A stretch of 64,000 nt of DNA from an uncultured Bacteroidales bacterium (lineage in GTDB: Bacteria; Bacteroidota; Bacteroidia; Bacteroidales; Paludibacteraceae). Positions 18,621-26,311 of the stretch are shown piece after piece; position 1 is the stretch's first letter, and the number at the start of each line of letters is the position of its first letter. Location of the stretch: contig CAMJJT010000008.1 in NCBI GenBank assembly GCA_946406195.1, positions 1 through 64,000 on the forward strand, in the 5' to 3' direction. The notes beneath the pieces are model-generated. The model was not told the DNA's origin. It made no database searches and was given only the letters and a program-made list of their open reading frames with translations. The position numbers and the translations under genes are program-made.

Positions 18621-19793
18621 AAAGAGATTTTCATTAATATTTGGTATGTAACGCTTCGTGAGGTGAAGTTCATCCTCTCCCGTCCGCTGTATCTGGTATC
18701 TTCGGTGGGAGCGGTGATGGTGTCGATGTTCTTCTTCATGACGCTGATGGAAGGCGGTGTGGCAGAGAATATGCCTGTAGCGGTAGTGGATCTGGACCAG
18801 AGTGCTATCTCCCGCCGTCTGATCCATGAGATGCAGGCTACCCCTTCCGTGGATATTCAGGTGATCACGAACTCCTATCCCGAGGCACGCGAGGCGATGC
18901 AGCAGGGGAAGATATACGGTATCTTCATTATTCCGCAGGGCTTCTATCGGGATATCGCTTCGTTTAAGCGTCCCCGTATGGATTTTTATATCACGAACGC
19001 ATACACCTTAGGCGGTAACACGGCGTATAAGCAGATGTTGACCGTCTCGAACTTGGTGAGCGGTGCTTTCCAACGGGAGGTGCTTCGTAAGAAAGGCATG
19101 GCGGAGGATATCATCATGAAACGTATCCAGCCTATCGTCGTGGAGGGGCATATGCTCTCCAACCCGTGGGGCAACTACACCATCTATCTCGTGAGCACAA
19201 TCATGCCCGGTATCATCGGTCTGATTGCTTTGATGCTGACTATTTTCTCGGTGGGCTCGGAGCTGAAGAACGGTACCTCCATCGAATGGCTGAACATCAC
19301 AGGGGATAACTATACGGTGGCAATGATCGGAAAACTGATTCCCTATACGATTATCTATCAAACGCTGGGTATAGCCTGCCATATCATCTTGTATAACATA
19401 GCCGATTTTCCGGTGCAGGGCAGCCATGTGCGCTTATTGTTGGGTTTGCTGCTCTTCATCATGGCGATGGAGATCATGGGTATCGTCATCATCGGGTGTA
19501 TTCCTGTCTTACGCGATGCGCTGTCCGTAGGCGCCTTGTACGCGATGTTAGGTTTCTCGCTCTCCGGCTTCACGTATCCGAACATGGCGATGTTGCCTTT
19601 CGTACGGGCGTTGAGTTATCTGGAACCCCTCCGTCATTATTACCTCATTTATGTCAACGAGGCGCTCTTGGGCGCGCCGTCTATCAACAGTATGCCGCAT
19701 TCCTTGGCGCTGTCGGCGTTTATTGTAGCGGCGTTGTTGGTCGCTCCGCGTCTTCACCATGCGTTGATTCATCAGAATTACAGGCTTAAATAA
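18618..19793 (+). CDS. ABC-2 type permease, first of a pair
   Basis: A 391-residue inner-membrane protein: one N-terminal membrane segment, a large periplasmic domain (AVVDLDQSAISRRLIHEMQATPSV...), then five or so C-terminal membrane segments with the ABC-2 pattern (LSGFTYPNMAMLPFVRALSYLEPLRHYYLIYVNEAL). This is the YhhJ/YbhR-like permease type that works with an HlyD adaptor. The start is GTG; no ATG gives the full first membrane segment. It probably forms a heterodimer with the next gene product. No ATPase gene is nearby. Confidence 0.88.
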   Translation: MKEIFINIWYVTLREVKFILSRPLYLVSSVGAVMVSMFFFMTLMEGGVAENMPVAVVDLDQSAISRRLIHEMQATPSVDIQVITNSYPEAREAMQQGKIYGIFIIPQGFYRDIASFKRPRMDFYITNAYTLGGNTAYKQMLTVSNLVSGAFQREVLRKKGMAEDIIMKRIQPIVVEGHMLSNPWGNYTIYLVSTIMPGIIGLIALMLTIFSVGSELKNGTSIEWLNITGDNYTVAMIGKLIPYTIIYQTLGIACHIILYNIADFPVQGSHVRLLLGLLLFIMAMEIMGIVIIGCIPVLRDALSVGALYAMLGFSLSGFTYPNMAMLPFVRALSYLEPLRHYYLIYVNEALLGAPSINSMPHSLALSAFIVAALLVAPRLHHALIHQNYRLK

Positions 19794-19802
19794 AATTCGT
19801 CT

Positions 19803-21080
19803 ATGTGGCGTTATCTATATCTACATTGGTTGCAATTGAAGGAGTCCGGTTCGATCTTCGCGAACGAGCTGTACCGGATTTTCCATGACGGAGGAGTGAT
19901 GATCATCTTCTTCTTGGCAACCTTGGCATATCCCTTCCTCTACAAAGCGATGTACTGGAATGAGCAGATTTCCGATATCCCCTTAGCAGTGGTGGATCTG
20001 AGTAATTCGCAGGAGAGCCGCGAGTTCTTACATCAGTTGAATGCAACGCCGGATGTGCTGTTGGCTTATACCTGCTCCTCGATGGATGAAGCCGAGAAAT
20101 TGCTGCGAGACCAGAAAGTACACGGAATCATTTATCTCCCGCGTGATTATGCGCGCCAATTGGCGGATCCGCTGGGTCAGGCACATATATCGCTCTATTG
20201 CGACATGTCCTCCTTCCTCTATATGAAGGGTATTTACCTCAGTTGTAACATGGTGATGTTGGAATCGATGCGGAATGTGCAGATCGACCGCTATGAGGAT
20301 ATGGGATACAGCGCTGAGTTCTCTTGGGAGTTGGTGCAGGCTTCGCCTTATACATCCACCACGCTCTTTTCGCCTACCGGTGGCTATGGTTCGTTCTTGG
20401 TGCCGGCGGTGTTGGTCATGGTGTTGCATCAGACCCTGTTTTTCGGTATCTGTATGTTAGCCGGTACGATGCGTGAGGAGAAGAAAGAACTCTATCGTCT
20501 GCCGGGTCGTAAACGTGGTTATTCGGCTTTCCGAACGATCTTCGGACGCGGCGCGGCGTATTTCATTATCTATTATGCTTTAGCGGCTATCCTCTTGGGC
20601 TTCCTGCCGCGATTGTTTGACCTGCCGCATGTAGGCGATATCGTGGATATTCTGGTGTTCAATGTGCCGTTCATCCTGTCGGTCATCTTTATGTCGATGT
20701 GTGTCGGTTTCTTTATCCGTAATCGCGAAGCAGGCTTCGTCTTGCTGATCTCCACATCGCTTATCTTCCTCTTTATCGCCGGTATCTCTTGGCCTAAGGA
20801 AATGATTCCTACGGGTTGGCGGATCGTGTCCTATTTCATCCCTTATACGTGGGCTGCAAACGGCTTTATACATATCAACTCCATGGGGGCTACCTTATGG
20901 CAGTCCCGCACGGAGTATATGGCTTTGTGGATTTTGACGGTCTCTTATTTCGTGCTGGCTGTGACGATGTTCCTTATCGCCGGTTACCGTCAGGACCATA
21001 AAGAGAGCCATCGGGACGAAGTATTAGAAGCTGACCTTCTTTCAGAATCTTTCGGGACGGTTTATCAGACGGAAGGCTGA
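19803..21080 (+). CDS. ABC-2 type permease, second of a pair
   Basis: A 425-residue paralogue of the preceding permease with the same plan: membrane segment near residue 35, periplasmic domain (LAVVDLSNSQESREFLHQLNATPDV), and C-terminal membrane block containing FIAGISWPKEMIPTGWRIVSYFIPYTWAANGFIHIN. It begins 9 bp after its neighbour. The last 35 residues are coded in DNA that also encodes, on the other strand, the C-terminus of the GH53 enzyme, a convergent overlap of 107 bp. Confidence 0.88.
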   Translation: MWRYLYLHWLQLKESGSIFANELYRIFHDGGVMIIFFLATLAYPFLYKAMYWNEQISDIPLAVVDLSNSQESREFLHQLNATPDVLLAYTCSSMDEAEKLLRDQKVHGIIYLPRDYARQLADPLGQAHISLYCDMSSFLYMKGIYLSCNMVMLESMRNVQIDRYEDMGYSAEFSWELVQASPYTSTTLFSPTGGYGSFLVPAVLVMVLHQTLFFGICMLAGTMREEKKELYRLPGRKRGYSAFRTIFGRGAAYFIIYYALAAILLGFLPRLFDLPHVGDIVDILVFNVPFILSVIFMSMCVGFFIRNREAGFVLLISTSLIFLFIAGISWPKEMIPTGWRIVSYFIPYTWAANGFIHINSMGATLWQSRTEYMALWILTVSYFVLAVTMFLIAGYRQDHKESHRDEVLEADLLSESFGTVYQTEG

Positions 21081-22314
21081 TGGACTCCACGCCTGTTCCC
21101 TCGTTATAGAAATTCTTCATGTAATACGGCGCGCAGACATCTGCCGCCGTTTTTGTTGCGCTTACACTGCCGGTTTTGTTGATGGTATGTCCGGAAGAGC
21201 TTATATTCTCACTCCAGAAACCGCGGTTCTGCCATGTACTGATCACAGTACCTTTGGAGGTGCTCCAATTGGTGTCATCGCCGTTTCCTGCTTCCTCAGG
21301 GAACCAATAATTGATACCCGTTACGTTCTCCAAGGGCTTGAGGTTGTCCACCAGATCTTTGACGAACTGATATTGACCCTGAATAGAGCACGGCCATACA
21401 TCTTGCGTGTCATAAATAACACCCTTTGAAGGCCACCATTGGAAATTATAGGCGCACTCTACTATCTGAACCTTTTTGTCGGGGAAGAGGGTCTTGAGGT
21501 TTTTAATGGCGTTGACGAGATTGTTCTTGTCCGTCTTGCCTTTTACCTGCTCCGTGTTCAGATAGCCGTGCCAGAAGGGATAGTAACTGAGCCCTATCAC
21601 GTCGAAATCGACATTAGCATTCTTCAGCTTGTTGTAGTAATAGGAGTTATATCCGGTGTTGGTTGGACGGTCGGTATGAATGATGATCTGTGCATTGGGG
21701 CACTCTTCGCGCACGGCGTTACAGCCGGCATGGAGCAGCCCGAGGTATCCTGCCCAGTTATCTCCGGACTTGTCATACGGATGTACCTGAATACCGCATA
21801 GACCGTACATGATCTCATTGCCTACTTGAACGAGATCCGGCGTAGCGTCATTGGCTTTGAGCGTTTGGAGAACATGATGCGTATAGGCGCTGACGCTATC
21901 CGCCATATCGGTGTCCGAGGCACCTTTCCAGATAGAGGGAGCCTGAATATGCGTGGCATCGACCCATGTGTCGGAATAGTGAAAATCAAGCATGAAGTAT
22001 GCGCCCGAAGCTTTGATGCGCTTACCAAGAGCAGTCACGTACGCTAAGTCCTGACAAACGGTAGGGTTGGAGGACCCGTCGTGATCTTTCTTCGTCGGGT
22101 TGACGAAGATACGAACCCTAAAAGTATTCCAACCGCATCCCTCGGTCAGTAATGCGATGAGATTCGATACGTTTCGACCGTTGACATCCTTGTAGGGCGA
22201 GTTGTGCTTCTCATAGAGCGGTAAAGCGGATATATCTCCGCCTACGTAACGGGTCTGTGCTTGCGCGTATAAGCATACAAGCACGGTAAAGAATAAGGTA
22301 AAGAATCGTTTCAT
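20974..22314 (-). CDS. Secreted arabinogalactan endo-beta-1,4-galactanase (GH53)
   Basis: A 446-residue glycoside hydrolase family 53 enzyme with a signal peptide (FFTLFFTVLVCLYAQA). Family motifs: GGDISALPLYE, FRVRIFVNP, MLDFHYSDTWVDA, VQVGNEIMYG (acid/base Glu about 167) and KVQIVECAYN (nucleophile Glu about 286). It should cleave beta-1,4-galactan side chains of pectin outside the cytoplasm. The protein ends with KILKEGQLLILRPDGSLYG..., the short tail shared with other exported proteins here. No SusC/SusD pair or sugar genes are adjacent, so it is not in a typical utilization locus within this window. Confidence 0.95.
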   Translation of the reverse strand: MKRFFTLFFTVLVCLYAQAQTRYVGGDISALPLYEKHNSPYKDVNGRNVSNLIALLTEGCGWNTFRVRIFVNPTKKDHDGSSNPTVCQDLAYVTALGKRIKASGAYFMLDFHYSDTWVDATHIQAPSIWKGASDTDMADSVSAYTHHVLQTLKANDATPDLVQVGNEIMYGLCGIQVHPYDKSGDNWAGYLGLLHAGCNAVREECPNAQIIIHTDRPTNTGYNSYYYNKLKNANVDFDVIGLSYYPFWHGYLNTEQVKGKTDKNNLVNAIKNLKTLFPDKKVQIVECAYNFQWWPSKGVIYDTQDVWPCSIQGQYQFVKDLVDNLKPLENVTGINYWFPEEAGNGDDTNWSTSKGTVISTWQNRGFWSENISSSGHTINKTGSVSATKTAADVCAPYYMKNFYNEGTGVESISLPSDKPSRKILKEGQLLILRPDGSLYGPDGNRR

Positions 22315-22362
22315 ATAGCGTTTTAATAATTTAACAGTTTAACGTGTTAACCAAATCGATTG

Positions 22363-22393
22363 CAAAGGTACTGCTTTTTTTTGACATATGCAA
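22363..22393 (-). promoter_or_regulatory. GH53 gene promoter
   Basis: Minus strand: TTG (22391-22393), 20 nt, TACCTTTG (22363-22370). Confidence 0.75.
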
Positions 22394-22464
22394 ATATTCA
22401 CATGTATTTTTTGTAAACTTAAGTTATCAAAAATTAAAATTATTGACGTTTTGTAATGGAAAGT

Positions 22465-22495
22465 TTGCGCATTTTAATATTTTGTTGTACTTTTG
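22465..22495 (+). promoter_or_regulatory. Promoter of the 689-residue secreted protein
   Basis: TTG (22465-22467), 20 nt, TACTTTTG (22488-22495), 75 bp before the start codon. Confidence 0.7.
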
Positions 22496-22569
22496 CGGCG
22501 TTTTATTGCTTTTTGAAACAAAATACTAAAAAATACTAACATTATTATTAACTAAAACTCACGTAAGGT

Positions 22570-24639
22570 ATGAAGAATTTTTACACAATGAATCGTGCCA
22601 TTTTGGCTACGAAAAGATTTTTCTTCTTTTTTTGCGCAGCGATGATGGTGTTGAGTACCACAGCTGCTCCTCAGTTCAAGTCCTTTAAACCGACTGCTCA
22701 GCCGGATAAGTTAGCGGCGGTTAAGGTAGAAAAACCCTCTGGAGTCAAAACAATTGCTCCGGTTAAGATCACAGACAGAAAGCAGTTTTTTAAGCAGTTT
22801 TCCGTCAGTAAACCAGCAGCCAAGGCGCCTAAAGCCAAGCAAACTACAACCGATGTAGTAGTCAGCAAGGTGTCATCAACGTTTTATTCCGCGGACAATG
22901 ACATCTATTATGTTCTCTACAACGAGAACAAGACTATCGCCTATTGTTTTGATATTATTTGTGCTGAAGGTCAGGAGGATGTAGAGTCCGGTAAGACGTA
23001 CACCTTGAGCAATATGATTGCCGATTACAGCGAGTGGGTCTATCTCAGCGATCCGGAGAACGGAACACCTTTTACTGCAGCCTCGTTTACCAAGACCGTA
23101 GCTTTGGACGGCTCTTACACGATCGTAGCTTCTGCTACAGACAAGAACGGTGACGTCTTTAATTTTTCGTATTCAGGTGAGGCTTTTGTACCGCAGACAT
23201 ACAACCTGACAATGACTAAGGCAAGTTTTGAATACTACGCTTCGTATGGTGATATGTATATCAGCATGAACGATGCTAATGAGGATTATATATTCTATTT
23301 TGATATTCTCCTTCCTTCCGGTCAATCGAGTCTGGTGTCCGGCAAGACTTATACTTTGGCGGATATGGATCCACAGTACACAAAAGGAATGGATTTTGTG
23401 AATCAAGAGTATGTGAACTATGCTTCTGCATCTTTCACCCGTACAGATGCTACTGACGGTTCTTTCGTCGTATCGGCTGTAGTGGTGGATACGAAAGGCA
23501 ATACATGGAATATCTCCTATTCGCAAGCCGCACCGCAGATCACGTATCAGACCCTCACCCTCAAAGGTATAGCAGTGGAGGGTTCTTCTTATTCGCAGAT
23601 TGAGGCTGCCAGTGCAGATAGTACTTCTTTGGTTAGTCTGCTTTTCTATAGCAGTTCGCTGGAAGGTAGTTTTACAATAGATGATTTGATTACTTCCTAT
23701 AGTTTGAGTTATGTGCTCTTTGGCGGTGTAGAGTATGACATCAAAGATGCTAATTTCTCTGTAGCTTATAGTGAACTGGCGGGCGCATACCTCGTTAGCG
23801 GTACGCTCAACTGTGCTGACCCGAATAATCCGGCAAATCAGGTGATCTTCACCCTCGAATTGTCGTGCCAGGGAAATGCACCGGTTGTTCCTTCTACAAT
23901 GACTTTAGCTATCCAGGTAACCGATTCTTCGATTATTGTCACCCCGTCTGAGAACGGCAAATGGGATTGGTATATCATCTCTCCGGAGGATCTGGATTCA
24001 CATTACTACGGAGACATCAAGGAATTGGCGCAAGCAGCATATGATTACTTTGGAGATGAGAATGCTAAGTCCGGCAGGTATGAGTTCCTCTTTGAGAATC
24101 TTTCCTATCCCGCAGGTGAGATGATCTTCATCGCTTATGGTTGCAATAATGGCAAGGCGGATCCGGTTGATTCCGTATCGTTTGTTATGCCGAAAAGGGA
24201 GGTTGTGCCGTCAGATATGACTTTCACCTTTGACCCTGTTTCCGGCGGTATCACGGTTGTACCGTCCAATAATACGGATCCGTGGGATCTGGCTATTCTC
24301 TCAGCGGATCAGTATGCGCAGTATTTTAATAATGATGCGGATTCAGTAGCTGCCTATTTCTATGAGAAGAAAGGCGATGCAGATGCCTCTCCGGGTGAGT
24401 ACACGATTGATCTTGTAGAAGCCGGCTTGACCGAAGATGGCAGTTATGTACTCATTGTTTGGGGCGCAAACGGTGGTGTGACCACCACGGCTGCAATCTA
24501 CGCATTCTCAATCGGAGAAGAGACCGCTATCGATCATGTTGATGCGGCGGTGAAAGCCAATAAAGTGCTCCTGAATGGTCAGCTCTTCATCGAAAAGGGT
24601 AACGTGCGCTTCAATGTGAACGGTATTCAGGTGAAATAA
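22570..24639 (+). CDS. Secreted repeat-domain protein with short C-terminal tail
   Basis: A 689-residue protein with a signal region (FFFFFCAAMMVLSTTAAPQ; ATG 22597 is an alternative start). It contains at least two clear copies of a domain of about 100-110 residues, with a third weaker copy, having the pattern 'F.i....G.edve.GKTYTL.dM...Y...........aaSFt.t...DGSytI.A...D..G...n.sY' (about residues 95-210 and 210-325). Two further related beta modules (about 440-540 and 545-645) precede the tail KVLLNGQLFIEKGNVRFNVNGIQVK. The same domain makes up the next gene. I know no name for it; surface or secreted function is inferred. Confidence 0.8.
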   Translation: MKNFYTMNRAILATKRFFFFFCAAMMVLSTTAAPQFKSFKPTAQPDKLAAVKVEKPSGVKTIAPVKITDRKQFFKQFSVSKPAAKAPKAKQTTTDVVVSKVSSTFYSADNDIYYVLYNENKTIAYCFDIICAEGQEDVESGKTYTLSNMIADYSEWVYLSDPENGTPFTAASFTKTVALDGSYTIVASATDKNGDVFNFSYSGEAFVPQTYNLTMTKASFEYYASYGDMYISMNDANEDYIFYFDILLPSGQSSLVSGKTYTLADMDPQYTKGMDFVNQEYVNYASASFTRTDATDGSFVVSAVVVDTKGNTWNISYSQAAPQITYQTLTLKGIAVEGSSYSQIEAASADSTSLVSLLFYSSSLEGSFTIDDLITSYSLSYVLFGGVEYDIKDANFSVAYSELAGAYLVSGTLNCADPNNPANQVIFTLELSCQGNAPVVPSTMTLAIQVTDSSIIVTPSENGKWDWYIISPEDLDSHYYGDIKELAQAAYDYFGDENAKSGRYEFLFENLSYPAGEMIFIAYGCNNGKADPVDSVSFVMPKREVVPSDMTFTFDPVSGGITVVPSNNTDPWDLAILSADQYAQYFNNDADSVAAYFYEKKGDADASPGEYTIDLVEAGLTEDGSYVLIVWGANGGVTTTAAIYAFSIGEETAIDHVDAAVKANKVLLNGQLFIEKGNVRFNVNGIQVK

Positions 24640-24656
24640 CCCCAATAAACTATCGA

Positions 24657-24690
24657 AAAATGGCATGCACTCTTGTGTATGTCATTTTTT
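24657..24690 (+). terminator. Terminator overlapping the next promoter
   Basis: AAAAATG.CAT.CAC pairs with GTG.ATG.CATTTTT across TCTT, with one mismatch and one G-T pair, then a T run. The promoter -33 box of the next gene (24673) lies inside its loop and stem. Confidence 0.65.
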
Positions 24691-24703
24691 TTTCGTACCT
24701 TTG
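24673..24703 (+). promoter_or_regulatory. Promoter of the second repeat-domain protein
   Basis: TTG (24673-24675), 20 nt, TACCTTTG (24696-24703). It fixes the start downstream at ATG 24734. Confidence 0.7.
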
Positions 24704-24733
24704 TACCCGCAAATGACTAAAAATGTTGAATCT

Positions 24734-26029
24734 ATGAGAAAAATTTTATCACTTTTGATGAGTCTGGTTGTTTCGATGACTCTTTGGGCGGAAACGACGA
24801 ACGTAACGGTGTCGATGTACAAGAAGGTGACGCAAAGTACCGGCGTTACCTATCAGTTGCTGAACGAAAACATGTCCCGTATGTATGTCTTTCCCATCGA
24901 GAACCTGCCTGTCGGAGCAGAGGATGTGGAGTACGGCAAGACCTATACGCTCACCGATATGAACCAGTATTCCTACTGGATTGAGCAGGCTACCTATACC
25001 TATTCGATGTTCACCGCCGCTTCTTTCAAGGTGACGGCAAATGAGGCGGGCAAGGTCCGTATTGACGCGCAAGTGACGGATGATAAAGGCGATACCTATA
25101 TCCTTCTTTATGACGAGGCAGCTGTTCCTGAGATGCCAAAAGGCGGTACGTTTACCGCGGACACAGTGGTGGTTACCCGATATATAGGAGAGATTGAGTA
25201 TGCATTCGAAACGAATGATCCCCGTTTGGCTTTTGTCTTTGATTTTCCGTTGGCGGAAGGCGAAGAGGATATAGAAGCGGGAGTGACGTACACGACCTTG
25301 GATATGAACCTCACTTATTCGGTAGGGTACTATCAGTTCCAACCCTGTATTCAGTATAAGACCGTCTCTTTTGTGAAGACCTTGGCGGAGGATGGATCCG
25401 CAACGATCACAGCTACCATAGAGGATGAGGACGGCAATACATGGCATTGGACGGGAACGATTCCCGCTCCGCTTGATCCGACCAAGCAGCACCTTGAGTT
25501 CGATACTCCCGATGAGGATTTCGATTTTAATTTCACTTCGTATGATCTTAATCTGGATAACCTCGTTAACGGCTATGCTGTCTTGACGGCATATGATACA
25601 GAGAATATGAAGATGGTGTATCTTCAGTTCTGGACAAAACCGGGAGTGGATAAGTTTGTTGCAGCCGTCTATCCTATTGATTATTCCCAAGCCAATTATA
25701 CGGTTAACGCCAGCACAGGAGCGCAAGGGGAGGGTATGACACCTTCTTTCGTCGCTACCTTGACCAATGTGAGTGATACGTATTATCCGAATCAGCTCTG
25801 GATGCTCGTCACCGGAACAGTCACTGTACGGGAAGATGGTCTGATTATCATCGAGGGTCAGAACTCCTATGGTAGGACGGTTAAGGCGGTTTTGTACCCC
25901 GACGGATACCAAGCGTTAGAAGACGCCCTAACAGAGACTTTGAAGCCCCGAAAAGTGCTCCAAAATGGGCAAATCCTTATTATTCAGCAAGATAGAAAGT
26001 TTACCATAACGGGAAGTAGAGTTTATTAA
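24734..26029 (+). CDS. Secreted repeat-domain protein, paralogue of the preceding one
   Basis: A 431-residue protein with signal peptide (ILSLLMSLVVSMTLWAE). It has two copies of the domain found in the preceding gene (about residues 20-130 and 135-245; each with GxEDxExGxTYTxxDMN and a D(D/E)xGxTxxxxY/W close) and ends KVLQNGQILIIQQDRKFTITGSRVY, the shared tail. The longer open frame from 24665 is rejected because it overlaps the promoter. Probable gene duplication with the neighbour; function unknown. Confidence 0.82.
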   Translation: MRKILSLLMSLVVSMTLWAETTNVTVSMYKKVTQSTGVTYQLLNENMSRMYVFPIENLPVGAEDVEYGKTYTLTDMNQYSYWIEQATYTYSMFTAASFKVTANEAGKVRIDAQVTDDKGDTYILLYDEAAVPEMPKGGTFTADTVVVTRYIGEIEYAFETNDPRLAFVFDFPLAEGEEDIEAGVTYTTLDMNLTYSVGYYQFQPCIQYKTVSFVKTLAEDGSATITATIEDEDGNTWHWTGTIPAPLDPTKQHLEFDTPDEDFDFNFTSYDLNLDNLVNGYAVLTAYDTENMKMVYLQFWTKPGVDKFVAAVYPIDYSQANYTVNASTGAQGEGMTPSFVATLTNVSDTYYPNQLWMLVTGTVTVREDGLIIIEGQNSYGRTVKAVLYPDGYQALEDALTETLKPRKVLQNGQILIIQQDRKFTITGSRVY

Positions 26030-26064
26030 CAAATTTTCGTTTTGGAAAACTTTTTGTGTTGATA

Positions 26065-26103
26065 AAAAATGCAAATGGCTGTAAATAAGTCATTTGCATT
26101 TTT
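26065..26103 (+). terminator. Perfect 13-bp stem terminator
   Basis: AAAAATGCAAATG (26065-26077) pairs exactly with 26091-26103 over a 13-nt loop. It is flanked by two copies of GTTTTGGAAAACTTTT (about 26039 and 26105). Confidence 0.85.
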
Positions 26104-26151
26104 GTTTTGGAAAACTTTTGAATTTTTTCTTTAAAATAATTGTCAAAAAAT

Positions 26152-26182
26152 TTGCTCATTTCAAAAAATTGTAGTACCTTTG
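26152..26182 (+). promoter_or_regulatory. nrdD: nrdD promoter
   Basis: TTG (26152-26154), 20 nt, TACCTTTG (26175-26182). Transcription should start about 26187, at the first pairing bases of the structured leader. Confidence 0.78.
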
Positions 26183-26185
26183 TCG

Positions 26186-26269
26186 CCGATTTCGCCGATT
26201 AATGACTTCTTAGTCTAAAGACACGATTATTACCTTGCTCCACAGCTCGTGTAATTATCGGGAAATCGG
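26186..26269 (+). ncRNA. Structured 5' leader of nrdD, candidate cis-regulatory RNA
   Basis: An 84-nt leader can fold into a three-way junction. P1: 26186-26193 with 26262-26269 (8 bp) and, after one bulged G (26194), 26195-26199 with 26257-26261 (5 bp), all Watson-Crick. P2: GACT-TCTT-AGTC at 26204-26215. P3: ACACGA (26221-26226) with TCGTGT (26247-26252), carrying an inner GCT-CCAC-AGC hairpin and a 10-nt one-sided bulge. P1 begins at the predicted transcription start. I do not recognise a described riboswitch class in it. Pairing was found by eye, without energy calculation or covariation. Confidence 0.5.
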
Positions 26270-26311
26270 TTTACTTTACAGCGAAATTAAGAAAAATTTA
26301 CTATATATATT

